Below are positions 8,406 through 17,529 of a stretch of DNA of 36,489 bases, piece after piece. Source of the stretch: an uncultured Aquimarina sp. (GTDB lineage Bacteria > Bacteroidota > Bacteroidia > Flavobacteriales > Flavobacteriaceae). Every line of letters begins with the position of its first letter. The first letter of the stretch is position 1. The notes below the pieces were generated by a model, which was not told the origin of the DNA, searched no databases, and was given only the letters and a program-made list of their open reading frames with translations. The stretch covers positions 1 through 36,489 of the forward strand of contig CALLUJ010000076.1 in NCBI GenBank assembly GCA_938011245.1, given 5' to 3'. Both the position numbers and the translations under genes were made by a program.

Positions 8406-11400
8406 CTAGAACTCTTCTATATCTACAGATTTCCCAATATAAACAATGTATTTTTTAATAAAATTATATCCTAAGTTTTCAAAAATTGCTGCATATTTTT
8501 CAATTTGTATCAAATAATCATCATTTTTAGTTCCAGTCTTATAATCTAAAATATGCACTATATTATTTGCATCAATTTCCACTCTATCGGGTCTTAATAC
8601 TTCGTTAGCATAATAAAAATCTCTTTCGTTAAAAATTGTGTTTTTCTTCGTGAAGATTGCTTTGAAAACTTCACTTTGACATACTTTTTGTATGTTATTG
8701 CGTACTTCTATAAATTCGTTCTCTATAAAATTATTTTTATAAATACTTAATACTGAATCAATATCTAATCTATCTTTAATTTTTGAAAAAATTTCATGGA
8801 TTAAATCTCCCTTTATTATAGCTTCGTCTCGTTGGCTGTTTTTAACTGGAATTACTATACGAATTCCGTGGTTTAATTTATTTGAGCTTATAAAATTCTG
8901 CAATTTTATACTTTTATTAAAGCTATTTTTTTCTTTAGACACTCTAGATTCTATTCCAAAACAAAATGAGTTTTCTTCTTTTATGGAAAACATTCCTTTA
9001 GATAAAAAATCTAAGAAATATGATTGAAAACTTCCCTCTGGCAACGATTTCGCCAATTTATTTTCATTACTTATTATATACAAATGTTCTTTGGCTCTTG
9101 TTAACGCTACGTATAAAACATTAAAATTATCTAACTCTTGTAATTCTTTAATTTCGGTTTGTAATTTTTGTGTGGTATCTGAGTAAGTCTCAAAAATTGA
9201 CTTATTATAAGAAATATAAGCCTCTGGAAATACTTCTGAAAACTCGTTAATAGGCAACCAAACATTTAATGGTTTATTTCTAAATATTTCGGTATCGGCA
9301 AATGGATAAATTACCACATTAAACTCTAAGCCTTTAGATTTATGAATACTCATTATTTGAACAGCGTTTTCCTCTTCGGGTATTACAATACTCAATTTTT
9401 CTTTTTTTAATTCCCAAAAATCTAAAAAATCCATAATTCCTAGATTCTTTTTTTGAGCATATTCGAATACTAAATCCATAAAGAATTGAAGGTAAGTATC
9501 TCCTCTTTTTTCTAAGTTAAAGAGTGAAATACCATGCTCAAAGGCTTCGTAAATAGAAAGGGTATCAAATACACTTTCCAATGTTTTAATATTGTATTTT
9601 AATAGTACTTTTTCTAACTTAGAAATGCTAACATCTATATTTGTATATAAAAATTGATGTTTATTTTCGATATCAAAGCATATAGATAATGCTTTTAAAA
9701 ACTCTAGTTTATAGGTTCGGTTTTCAATATTTGTAATAGCATAGGCATAAGAAACTAATAATTGAACGGAGTTAGAGTTTTTAAGTAATAGGCTTTCAAA
9801 AGAGATTACTGGAATATTGAGCTTAGTAAGGTAATCCGCTAAAACTACCCCTTCATTATTTCTACGAACTAGAATACTAATATCTTTATAATTAAATCCA
9901 TTTTCAAGGATTTGACTAATTATTTCTGCTGTTTTTTCTGCGTATTGTTCTTCTTTCTCAGTTATATTTTTTGCGTTTATAAAATTAAACTGAACATAAC
10001 CTCCAATTTTATTGTTACTATTTTGTTGATTCCCTTCTATATATAGTTTTTCATAAACCGAACTAGAAAATTGTTGACTTAGATACTGAAAAAACAAATT
10101 GTTAAACGTAATTATATTAGAATAGCTTCTATAGTTTGTATTTAAATTCTCTACGGATTTTGATGGGTTGGAAAACGGTTTTCCACCTTGGTATAAATCT
10201 ATAAATTGTTCTGCTTTACCTCCACGCCAACGATAAATAGCTTGCTTGGCATCTCCCACTAAAGTAACGCTACCCGTTTCTTCGGAATTTTCTAATAACG
10301 ATGACACAGCATTATCTGCAAGAGGTATTAAGTTTTGCCATTGCAGCACAGAAGTATCTTGAAACTCATCTACAAAAAAGTCTTTAAACTTCTCTCCTAA
10401 TCGTTCATAAATAAAAGGGGTTGGTTGATTTTTTATCGTTTCAAAAATTAATTGATTAAAATCTGATATTAATAGAATATTATTTTCTTTTTTAAGCTTC
10501 TCGGATATGACAAATACGTTTTGTAACAGCGACATTTGAGTAATATTTTTCAGAATGCGAAAAATATATTCGTTTTCTATAACCCTATTTTTAGTATCAT
10601 AAAAAATTTGCTCTATTAAGGGGCGTAATTCTTCTATAGTTTGTTTACTGGTTTCGTTACATTTTGAGGTATAAAAAGCCGTTTCTTCAATATTATTCTT
10701 CCATTTCTCTGTAGACTTATACGTTGTGTTTCCTTCTTTTACTAACTTTTTAAAATGATTGGGAATGGTGTTTCTACTAAAATCATTTAAAACGCCTTTT
10801 GTTTCAAATTGAATAAGTAATACTTTTGACTTTGAAATTATTTCTTCTTTGTTTTCTTGTATTCTTTTTTGAAGTTGTTTTTTTAATGTTTCAAAATCTT
10901 CGATGGTTTTATTTTCTAACTGTTTTAAATAAGGAATGTCTTCTTCATTTAATAGTATCTTTGAAATATCAATTAAACTTTTTTTAATATTCCAAGTAGC
11001 ATCTTCATTAATATTAGATTTCATAAAATCTAATACAATTTTAGTTATACTTTTATCCTTCCCAACCTTGTTTAGTAATTCGTCTACAGATTGTTCTAAA
11101 ACAGAAATACTATCTATTTCTACTTCAAAATTAGTACTTAAATTTAAGTCAAACGCAAAGGTTCTAATTACAGATTGGGTAAACTTATCTATGGTTTGCA
11201 CATTAAATGCTGTATAGTTATGTAACAAATAATGTAATACTTCTTTAGATTTGACTTGTAGTTGTTTTTCGGAAATCTCTAATTTCCTTTTTACATCATA
11301 GAACATACTTTTATGTTGTTCTTGTACTTCTAATTGCGAAAAACCGTATAAACTTTCTAAAATACGTTGTTTCATTTCGGCAACAGCCTTATTAGTAAAA

Positions 11401-11540
11401 GTAACTGCTAAAATTTGCTTATATCTTCCTGGATTGGGACTTGCTAAAATTTTTAACAAATAATTTTTAACTAATGTATAGGTTTTTCCCGAACCTGCAG
11501 AGGCATTATAAATGGTAAAAGCTGTTTGAGAATTTAACAT
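8406..11540 (-). CDS. addA: UvrD-type helicase/nuclease, AddA-like subunit
   Basis: The 1044-residue protein carries a full set of superfamily 1A helicase motifs: Walker A NASAGSGKT (Lys19), VDEFQDT (near 390), VGDAKQAIYRWRGG, NTNYRS, MSIHKSKGLEFNVV and LYVALTRAKEHLYI. The C-terminus has a RecB-family nuclease motif, RPDRVEID...ILDYKTG (about 985-1001). This is the AddA architecture: an ATP-driven 3'-5' translocating helicase with one of the two nuclease sites of AddAB. The partner addB-like gene lies about 1.6 kb downstream on the same strand, but the ompA-like gene with its own promoter and terminator sits between them. The start at ATG 11540 gives the expected N-terminal lead to Walker A. 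Confidence 0.93.
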   Translation of the reverse strand: MLNSQTAFTIYNASAGSGKTYTLVKNYLLKILASPNPGRYKQILAVTFTNKAVAEMKQRILESLYGFSQLEVQEQHKSMFYDVKRKLEISEKQLQVKSKEVLHYLLHNYTAFNVQTIDKFTQSVIRTFAFDLNLSTNFEVEIDSISVLEQSVDELLNKVGKDKSITKIVLDFMKSNINEDATWNIKKSLIDISKILLNEEDIPYLKQLENKTIEDFETLKKQLQKRIQENKEEIISKSKVLLIQFETKGVLNDFSRNTIPNHFKKLVKEGNTTYKSTEKWKNNIEETAFYTSKCNETSKQTIEELRPLIEQIFYDTKNRVIENEYIFRILKNITQMSLLQNVFVISEKLKKENNILLISDFNQLIFETIKNQPTPFIYERLGEKFKDFFVDEFQDTSVLQWQNLIPLADNAVSSLLENSEETGSVTLVGDAKQAIYRWRGGKAEQFIDLYQGGKPFSNPSKSVENLNTNYRSYSNIITFNNLFFQYLSQQFSSSVYEKLYIEGNQQNSNNKIGGYVQFNFINAKNITEKEEQYAEKTAEIISQILENGFNYKDISILVRRNNEGVVLADYLTKLNIPVISFESLLLKNSNSVQLLVSYAYAITNIENRTYKLEFLKALSICFDIENKHQFLYTNIDVSISKLEKVLLKYNIKTLESVFDTLSIYEAFEHGISLFNLEKRGDTYLQFFMDLVFEYAQKKNLGIMDFLDFWELKKEKLSIVIPEEENAVQIMSIHKSKGLEFNVVIYPFADTEIFRNKPLNVWLPINEFSEVFPEAYISYNKSIFETYSDTTQKLQTEIKELQELDNFNVLYVALTRAKEHLYIISNENKLAKSLPEGSFQSYFLDFLSKGMFSIKEENSFCFGIESRVSKEKNSFNKSIKLQNFISSNKLNHGIRIVIPVKNSQRDEAIIKGDLIHEIFSKIKDRLDIDSVLSIYKNNFIENEFIEVRNNIQKVCQSEVFKAIFTKKNTIFNERDFYYANEVLRPDRVEIDANNIVHILDYKTGTKNDDYLIQIEKYAAIFENLGYNFIKKYIVYIGKSVDIEEF

Positions 11541-11586
11541 TAAGATATTTTTAAATTAAAAGAAGTACTTTTTTTAATTGAATTAG

Positions 11587-11594
11587 TACATTTG
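11587..11594 (+). promoter_or_regulatory. -7 promoter element of the superoxide dismutase gene
   Basis: TACATTTG matches the Bacteroidetes -7 consensus TAnnTTTG; no clear -33 TTTG is present. It lies about 27 bases before ATG 11622 and contains the in-frame TTG that would otherwise extend the coding region. The shorter start is therefore favoured. Confidence 0.7.
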
Positions 11595-11621
11595 AAATAT
11601 AACTCAATAATATCGAATAAT

Positions 11622-12230
11622 ATGTCTTTTGAATTACCAAAATTAACGTACGCTTACGATGCTTTAGAGCCACATATCGATGCTCGAACTATGGAAATCC
11701 ACCATAGCAAGCACCATGCTGGATATACAAACAACTTAAACGGAGCTATTGAAGGGTCTGATTTAGAAGGGAAAACTATTGAAAACATCCTAACTAATCT
11801 AGATTTAGAAAACAAAGCTGTTAGAAATAACGGAGGTGGATTTTACAACCATCGTTTATTTTGGAGTGTAATGTCTCCAAATGGAGGAGGAAAACCTTCT
11901 GGAGAACTTGCTGAAGCTATTAATAGTACTTTTGGATCTTTTGAAGCTTTTAAAGATGCCTTTAAGAAAGCTGCTGCTACTCAATTTGGTTCTGGATGGG
12001 CTTGGCTATGTGTTCTAAAAGGAGGAAAAGTAGAAGTTTGTGCTACCGCTAATCAAGATAATCCATTAATGCCTAGTATTGGCTGTGGTGGTACTCCTAT
12101 TTTAGGTGTAGATGTATGGGAACATGCTTACTACTTAAACTACCAAAATAGAAGACCCGATTATTTAGAGGCTTTTTTCTCTGTAATTAACTGGGAAGAA
12201 GTTGCTGCACTTTACGCTCAAAATAAATAA
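11622..12230 (+). CDS. sodA: superoxide dismutase, Fe/Mn family
   Basis: The 202-residue protein converts superoxide to oxygen and hydrogen peroxide in the cytoplasm; no signal peptide is present. The four metal ligands are visible: His27 (EIHHSKHH), His77 (FYNHRLFW), and Asp164 and His168 (DVWEHAYY). The family signature DVWEHAYY is intact. The ANQDNPL segment is more typical of Mn or cambialistic enzymes than strict Fe enzymes, so the symbol sodA is a guess against sodB. I start at ATG 11622: an in-frame TTG at 11592 falls within the -7 promoter element. The gene ends in a bidirectional terminator shared with the next, opposing gene. Confidence 0.96.
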   Translation: MSFELPKLTYAYDALEPHIDARTMEIHHSKHHAGYTNNLNGAIEGSDLEGKTIENILTNLDLENKAVRNNGGGFYNHRLFWSVMSPNGGGKPSGELAEAINSTFGSFEAFKDAFKKAAATQFGSGWAWLCVLKGGKVEVCATANQDNPLMPSIGCGGTPILGVDVWEHAYYLNYQNRRPDYLEAFFSVINWEEVAALYAQNK

Positions 12231-12250
12231 CCTTCCTGTTTAACAAGGCT

Positions 12251-12293
12251 AAAAAAATAGGGTTGTAAATATAATTTACAACCCTATTTTTTT
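12251..12293. terminator. bidirectional terminator between convergent genes
   Basis: A perfect 20-base stem (12251-12270 with 12274-12293) has a 3-base loop. The arms begin with seven A residues and end with seven T residues, so it serves both the superoxide dismutase gene (plus) and the secreted protein gene (minus). Confidence 0.92.
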
Positions 12294-12307
12294 AATCCAA
12301 TTCTAAA

Positions 12308-12715
12308 TTACAATGCAAATAATGTATCTAAAATTTCTTTAACCTGTGCACCGTGCTCTTCTTTTAAGCTTGCCTCCATATCCACTAAAAGTGTATTAAA
12401 TTTTTTGATTACCTTTTCGGTACTTACTTTATCCAGTGGTATTTTTTTACCATCAGGTTTTACTAATTTAAATAAATACTGTGCATTAACTTCGGATCGC
12501 TTATCAAGCGTTCTTTCTAAAATAAAGGTTTTATCTCCTTTTACAAAGCCTATTCCCTTTTGTTCGTCGGCAATAACTTTGTCCGTTTGGTCTGCAACCC
12601 TTTCAGCCAAAATAAACATATCATCATACTCCTTAGATAATAACTTAGTGTCTAGCTGGGCAAATATAGCTTGAGAGCTTAATAAAAATAGTGCTGCAAT
12701 AATTAATTTTTTCAT
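12308..12715 (-). CDS. small secreted protein of unknown function
   Basis: The 135-residue product has a clear signal peptide (MKKLIIAALFLLSSQAIFA, cut before Gln20), followed by a roughly 115-residue mixed-charge domain without cysteines, containing GFVKGDKTFILERTLDKRSE. It is probably periplasmic or surface-exposed. I do not recognise the family. The regular Lys/Glu spacing at the C-terminus suggests a helix. It is a single gene whose downstream terminator is shared with superoxide dismutase. No clear TAnnTTTG is seen upstream. Confidence 0.75.
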   Translation of the reverse strand: MKKLIIAALFLLSSQAIFAQLDTKLLSKEYDDMFILAERVADQTDKVIADEQKGIGFVKGDKTFILERTLDKRSEVNAQYLFKLVKPDGKKIPLDKVSTEKVIKKFNTLLVDMEASLKEEHGAQVKEILDTLFAL

Positions 12716-12889
12716 AATGTAGGATGTTAAGATTTAGATTTTTATTAGATAGTTCAAATACTGTGCCTTAAATAAACAACAAAATAGTGAATTTATTTTA
12801 TCTGCTAAAAAATAGCTTAGTATTTTTTAATTATGGCACTAATTTTGGTACAGTTAAGAATTTTTAACTTAGTTCTTATTAATACCTAA

Positions 12890-13786
12890 ATGATTTATAA
12901 AATCTATTTCTTCTGTGTACTTGTATTTTCTTTTGTTACTTCTTCTATATCCCAAACTAAAGACACTATAACCACACAAGATCGCCCAAAAGCTGTAAGC
13001 GCTTCTGCATGGAAATCACACCTTAAATCGACTTTGCAAGCCAACCAAACTGCATTTAATAATGATTGGCAAGGTGGAGGAGCATCTAACTTAGCCGCTT
13101 TAAGCACTGTAGATTATAACATAAACTATAAAAAAGGTACTTGGGCAATCGATAATAACATAAGATTAGCTTTTGGTATTACTAAAATTGACGATGAAAA
13201 AAGATTACGTAAAACAAATGATAACATAGAACTAAACAGCACCTTGTTTAAAAATATTAAAAATAGTCTGTGGAGTTATTCTACTTTTTTTAGTTTTAAA
13301 TCTCAGTTTGCAAAGGGTTATAAATATAACAACGACGATTCTCGAACATTAATTAGTAATAGGTTTAGTCCTGCTATATTCCAACTTGGTCCTGGTTTTC
13401 TATTTAAAAAAAGTGACGATTTTAAGATTAACATAGCTCCTTCAACTTTAAAAGCAATTGTTGTAGATTCTTTTTTTACTGAAAACGAAGATGCTTTTGG
13501 CGTAGATCAAGGAGAAAACAGTGATATAGAATTTGGAGCTTCCGTTGTTGCTAATTATAAATTCAATTTTGCGAAAAATGTATCTATAGAAAATTTTGTA
13601 ACTGTATATGCTAATTATTTAGGTCCTGTAGGTAATATAGATATTAACTATTCTTTAAATATGAATTCTAAAATTAACAAATACATGAGTGCTAATTTTA
13701 CTTTTCAAGCTATATATGATGAAGATACTGTAAAAGCCGTTCAGGTAAGAGAATTAATTTCTTTAGGTTTAAATTATGAAATTTAA
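12890..13786 (+). CDS. DUF3078 outer membrane beta-barrel protein
   Basis: The 298-residue protein has a signal peptide (hydrophobic stretch at residues 4-19, cut near ISQ). A segment WKSHLKSTLQANQTAFNNDW then GGGASNLAALSTVDYNINYK follows, characteristic of the Bacteroidetes DUF3078 family. The remainder alternates short amphipathic strands (YKKGTWAIDNNIRLAFG, SFKSQFAKGYKYN) and ends in an aromatic-type strand, LISLGLNYEI, as outer membrane barrels do. The function is unknown; homologues are assumed to sit in the outer membrane. It appears to be a single gene. A 228-base gap follows, with no strong terminator hairpin seen. Confidence 0.88.
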   Translation: MIYKIYFFCVLVFSFVTSSISQTKDTITTQDRPKAVSASAWKSHLKSTLQANQTAFNNDWQGGGASNLAALSTVDYNINYKKGTWAIDNNIRLAFGITKIDDEKRLRKTNDNIELNSTLFKNIKNSLWSYSTFFSFKSQFAKGYKYNNDDSRTLISNRFSPAIFQLGPGFLFKKSDDFKINIAPSTLKAIVVDSFFTENEDAFGVDQGENSDIEFGASVVANYKFNFAKNVSIENFVTVYANYLGPVGNIDINYSLNMNSKINKYMSANFTFQAIYDEDTVKAVQVRELISLGLNYEI

Positions 13787-13972
13787 TTTTTACTGTATTA
13801 AAATTAGCACTACGTTACTATAGTATTAATTTCAAAACAGCAATTTTAGCTTGTTTTTAGAATTTATTTTTTTTATTAGTAATATAAAAATAAATCTAAC
13901 CTATTTTTTTACACATATCACAAACTATTTTGCCTAGTTTTTTTAATTATACATCAAATGAGTTGTCTTAAT

Positions 13973-13980
13973 TATTTTTG
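13973..13980 (+). promoter_or_regulatory. -7 promoter element of the DUF3332 gene
   Basis: TATTTTTG fits TAnnTTTG and lies 34 bases before ATG 14015, giving a leader of about 30 bases. No good -33 element is seen. Confidence 0.5.
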
Positions 13981-14014
13981 TAAATTGTTTTTTTAATAAC
14001 AAATTCTTTTAATT

Positions 14015-14602
14015 ATGAAAAATAGAATTATTAGCTTAGGTTTAATAAGTAGCTTATTATTTACAAGCTGTATAGGCTCTTTTAGTGCTTTTAATGGATT
14101 GCGTGAATGGAATGAAAGTGTAACGGATAGTAAATTTGGAAACGAGATGGTTTTCCTAGCACTTTGGATTATTCCTGTTTATCAATTGGCTTCTTTTGGC
14201 GATTTGATAATTTTTAATACTATTGAATTTTGGGGAGGAACAAATCCTATAGCTATGCAAGAGGGAGATTCTGAAAAAGAAATCGTAACTTCAAAAAAAG
14301 GGACTTATGCCATAACAGCTACAAAAAATAAGTTCCATATTGAAACTCTAAAAGGAAAACAACCAGGAGCTATTTTAGAACTTGTTTATGAAAGTAACGA
14401 TCAAAGTTGGAGCGCTATTAAGGAGGATGGTACAAAAATTAAACTAACTTCGTTAAAGAAAGGTTTTAGAATGGTCCATTTACCTAATGGTACTTCTTTT
14501 GAAGTAAATAAGTCAATGAATAAACAAGTCACTAAAACTTTTGTAGCAGAAAAAATTTCTGATTACAATAGATACAATTCTGCTTTTGCAGAATTAGATT
14601 AA
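14015..14602 (+). CDS. DUF3332 family lipoprotein
   Basis: The 195-residue protein begins with a lipoprotein signal (MKNRIISLGLISSLLFTSC), with lipid attachment at Cys19. The next segment, FSAFNGLREWNESVTDSKFG then a hydrophobic stretch WIIPVYQLASFGDLIIFN and TIEFWGG, is the hallmark of DUF3332. The rest is a soluble domain of about 100 residues. The role is unknown. Flavobacterial lipoproteins of this kind are attached to the inner or outer membrane. The convergent terminator at 14702-14733 ends it. Confidence 0.88.
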   Translation: MKNRIISLGLISSLLFTSCIGSFSAFNGLREWNESVTDSKFGNEMVFLALWIIPVYQLASFGDLIIFNTIEFWGGTNPIAMQEGDSEKEIVTSKKGTYAITATKNKFHIETLKGKQPGAILELVYESNDQSWSAIKEDGTKIKLTSLKKGFRMVHLPNGTSFEVNKSMNKQVTKTFVAEKISDYNRYNSAFAELD

Positions 14603-14701
14603 TAATTGTTGCATATCACAACCTTATAACGAAATTCTAATCCAAAATTCGGATTTAATATCTTATCTATTATTCGAACAATAAGGAAAATAATTGCAAA
14701 C

Positions 14702-14733
14702 AAAAAAGACTGCTCTAAAGAGCAGTCTTTTTT
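14702..14733. terminator. bidirectional terminator between DUF3332 gene and pyk
   Basis: A perfect 14-base stem (14702-14715 / 14720-14733) has a 4-base loop, with six A residues on the left and six T residues on the right. It ends both the lipoprotein gene (plus) and pyruvate kinase (minus). Confidence 0.92.
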
Positions 14734-14752
14734 GTTTATAAGAAACTTAATT

Positions 14753-16195
14753 TTAATTTAATTGAGTTATTCTTAAAGTATTTACATCCCCTTTTTCGCT
14801 TAAAGGAGTAGAAACTAAATTAATCATTCTATCTCCAGATTCAACATAGCCACGCTCTATAGCAATTTTGTTTACCTCTTCAATAGTAATATCTGTAGTA
14901 GCCTCTGGATTATCGTAATAAAAAGCTTTTACTCCCCAAAGTAGATTTAATTGAGATAAAACCCTACGGTTGTTCGAAAATACTAATATGTGCGCCTTAG
15001 GCCTCCATGCAGAAATTTGATAGGCTGTATATCCTGAATTAGTTAATGTTGAAATAGCACCTGCTTGTATATTATTAGCGGCATGGGCAGCATGATAACA
15101 TACAGAATGAGTAACAAAACGATCATTAGAATTATCGGGTGGTGTAGATGGTACTGTAATTAGAGACGAGTCCTCTACACTACGAATAATTTTTCTCATT
15201 GTTTGAATTACCTGAACAGGAAACTGACCTACTGAAGTTTCTCCTGAAAGCATTACAGCATCGGCACCATCCATAATAGAATTTGCAACATCGTTTACTT
15301 CTGCTCTGGTAGGAGTTAAACTATCAATCATAGTTTCCATCATCTGAGTAGCAATAATTACTGGTTTACGAGCTAATTTAGCTTTGTGAACTAGTTCTTT
15401 TTGAACTAAGGGCACTTCTTGAGCAGGTATTTCTACTCCTAAATCACCACGTGCTACCATTAAGCCACCAGAAACAGCTAAAATTTCATCAATATTAGCA
15501 ACTCCTTCGGGTTTTTCTATTTTAGAAATAATAGGAATCTCGTATTCGCTATGTTCTGCAATAAGATCCTGTAATAATCTTACGTCCTTAGCATGTCTTA
15601 CAAACGAAAGAGCAATCCAATCTACCCCTAATTCACAAGCAAATTTAGCATCTACAATATCTTTTTCTGTAAGCGCAGGAAGAGATATATCTGTATTTGG
15701 TAAGTTAACCCCTTTTTTAGATTTAAAAGGACCTCCTTGTGTTACTTTAGCAACTACCTCGTTTTCTCCATTAGTAGAAACTACTTCAAAGTGCACCTTT
15801 CCATCGTCTACCAGTACTCTTTCACCAGCTTTTACGTCCTTAGGGAACTGAGTGTAATTCATATAAGCTTTAGTAGCATTACCTACAAACGGCTCTCCGG
15901 TTCTAAAAACCACTTCGTCGCCAGCATTTACAACAGTACCCTCTTCCATTACTCCTACACGTAATTTAGGCCCTTGTAAATCAGCTAAAATAGAGGCATG
16001 AAAACCATTTACTTCATTTTGTTCTCTAATAAGTTTTACGCGACGTTTAACGTCTTCATAATCGGCATGAGAAAAATTGATTCTAAATACATTTACACCA
16101 GCAACCATTAAATCATTAATTATTTCTCTGCTATCGGTTGCAGGCCCTAATGTGGCTACGATTTTCGTTTTTTTACGTCCGTTTTTTACTGACAT
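14753..16195 (-). CDS. pyk: pyruvate kinase
   Basis: The 480-residue enzyme transfers phosphate from phosphoenolpyruvate to ADP, the last step of glycolysis. Visible motifs are KIVATLGPAT at the N-terminus, FRINFSHAD, the active-site signature ISKIEKPEGV with catalytic Lys, MVARGDLGVEIP, and ATQMMETMIDSLTPTRAEVNDVANS. The C-terminal allosteric domain is present, so the length is normal. The ATG at 16195 overlaps the stop of the upstream IPExxxVDY gene (TGATG), pointing to coupled translation. A GTG one codon earlier is a less likely start. It closes the acpP-fabF-rnc-IPExxxVDY-pyk run and is followed by a strong terminator. Confidence 0.97.
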   Translation of the reverse strand: MSVKNGRKKTKIVATLGPATDSREIINDLMVAGVNVFRINFSHADYEDVKRRVKLIREQNEVNGFHASILADLQGPKLRVGVMEEGTVVNAGDEVVFRTGEPFVGNATKAYMNYTQFPKDVKAGERVLVDDGKVHFEVVSTNGENEVVAKVTQGGPFKSKKGVNLPNTDISLPALTEKDIVDAKFACELGVDWIALSFVRHAKDVRLLQDLIAEHSEYEIPIISKIEKPEGVANIDEILAVSGGLMVARGDLGVEIPAQEVPLVQKELVHKAKLARKPVIIATQMMETMIDSLTPTRAEVNDVANSIMDGADAVMLSGETSVGQFPVQVIQTMRKIIRSVEDSSLITVPSTPPDNSNDRFVTHSVCYHAAHAANNIQAGAISTLTNSGYTAYQISAWRPKAHILVFSNNRRVLSQLNLLWGVKAFYYDNPEATTDITIEEVNKIAIERGYVESGDRMINLVSTPLSEKGDVNTLRITQLN

Positions 16196-16677
16196 CACTC
16201 AAATATTAGATTAGTTTTCTTTTTTATATTGTTATAATCGACACTATAGGCCGTTATAACTTGCTTTATTTCTAAAATTTTTGCTACTAAAACCTTCATA
16301 GGATAATAGCTATTTTCTGTTTCTATTTTTAAAAAATAATCCACATTTTTATATTCTGGGATTAACTTTTTTAACGATAATGAAGTTTCTAAACCAGTAA
16401 ACAAGTTAGATTTATTTACTCTATTTGTTGTTACTTCACACTTATTTTTAATTAATGTATAAATAGTATAATGTGTTTCATTCTCATATACATATTTAGG
16501 GTAATTTTCCAGGCCATTAGCCCCTTTAACTTCGACATCTTTAGAAGTTCTTTCTAAACGTAGTCCTATATGTTTATTTAATAAAAACGCCATTTTATAC
16601 GATGGTATATTACCATGAATTGCACACAAACAAAAGTCCTCAATATCAAAATCATTAAGCATTATTTTATTTGTCAT
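16195..16677 (-). CDS. IPExxxVDY family protein
   Basis: The 160-residue product carries the motif that names its family, IPEYKNVDY, in its C-terminal half, and the usual beginning (a DFDIEDFCLCAIHG stretch, then YKMAFLLNKHIGLRLER). The family is found in Bacteroidetes next to pyruvate kinase; its function is not known. There is no signal peptide or membrane helix, so it is cytoplasmic. It overlaps pyk by one base pair of codons (TGATG), which suggests a fixed partnership or coupled expression. ATG 16677 is preferred over a GTG one codon upstream. Its own upstream gap to rnc is about 100 bases. Confidence 0.9.
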   Translation of the reverse strand: MTNKIMLNDFDIEDFCLCAIHGNIPSYKMAFLLNKHIGLRLERTSKDVEVKGANGLENYPKYVYENETHYTIYTLIKNKCEVTTNRVNKSNLFTGLETSLSLKKLIPEYKNVDYFLKIETENSYYPMKVLVAKILEIKQVITAYSVDYNNIKKKTNLIFE

Positions 16678-16780
16678 CACTTAACGTACTGTTAAAATAA
16701 GCACCACGAAAATACAAAGAAAATAGCTTACTATACGCTCACTTTGTATAGGTAATAACAATTACAACGTTTTCGCTTAC

Positions 16781-17521
16781 TTATTGCTCTATTTTTTTTT
16801 GAAACGCAAAATAAGCGCGTTTCGAAACTTTTTCTTCTGCTTTTTTCTTAGAAGTGGCCCTAGCTTTAGCAATTACTTTATCGTTAACCCATAATTTTAC
16901 AGCAAAATGGCGTAGCTCTTCATTTCCAGTATCATCATATACATCGTACTTAAATTTGTGTTTCTTTTTTTGAAACCACTCTATAAGGAGACTTTTATAG
17001 CTAATTACCTGACCTTCTAAATTCTCTATATCTACATAAGGATTAATTACAGCAGAATAAACAAATTTCTCACAATAGTTATACCCCCTATCTAAATATA
17101 TAGCACCTATTAGAGCTTCAAATAAGTTCCCATGAACATTAATTCCAAATTGCTCCGTAGGAATTTGTGTTTTCAATTGTTTAATTAACTTAAGATCTTT
17201 TCCTAATTCGTTAAGATGCTTACGACTTACTACTTTAGAACGCATTTTAGTTAAATAACCTTCGTTACCCGAAGGAACTTTGGTAAATAAGTAAGCGGCG
17301 ATAACACTACTTAACATAGAATCTCCGAGAAACTCTAAACGCTCGTAGTTAGTAGCATTTCCTAAATCGTCTGTTTTACCTAAAGAACGATGAGTAAAAG
17401 CTACCTCGTAATGAGAAATATCTTTTGGCTTAAAACCAATAATATCTTGTATAAAAAAAGAAAAATTCTCGTCTTTTGGTTTTTTAGAGCGAGAATTTAG
17501 TATGTTTCGAATAAGATTCAT
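16781..17521 (-). CDS. rnc: ribonuclease III
   Basis: The 246-residue double-stranded-RNA endonuclease matures rRNA and processes mRNA. The signature ERLEFLGDS is intact (Glu63, Asp67), followed by NLFEALIGAIYLDRGY with the second acidic pair. The C-terminal double-stranded RNA-binding domain (about 165-245) ends KKKAEEKVSKRAYFAFQKK. ATG 17521 is favoured over a TTG one codon earlier. Only eight bases separate it from the fabF stop, consistent with the conserved acpP-fabF-rnc order of many bacteria. Confidence 0.97.
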   Translation of the reverse strand: MNLIRNILNSRSKKPKDENFSFFIQDIIGFKPKDISHYEVAFTHRSLGKTDDLGNATNYERLEFLGDSMLSSVIAAYLFTKVPSGNEGYLTKMRSKVVSRKHLNELGKDLKLIKQLKTQIPTEQFGINVHGNLFEALIGAIYLDRGYNYCEKFVYSAVINPYVDIENLEGQVISYKSLLIEWFQKKKHKFKYDVYDDTGNEELRHFAVKLWVNDKVIAKARATSKKKAEEKVSKRAYFAFQKKIEQ

Positions 17522-17529
17522 CAAAAAAA

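Noticed and set aside
10936..11217. 93-codon plus-strand ORF inside addA
   Set aside because: It lies wholly within a gene with full helicase motifs and has no domain of its own.
4011..11540. AddA/AddB-like pair as part of a defence island
   Set aside because: AddAB is a standard recombination-repair complex, and no restriction, toxin-antitoxin or phage-defence genes lie around it.
11592..11621. ten-codon extension of superoxide dismutase from TTG 11592
   Set aside because: The TTG is part of the -7 promoter element, and ATG 11622 gives the normal N-terminus.
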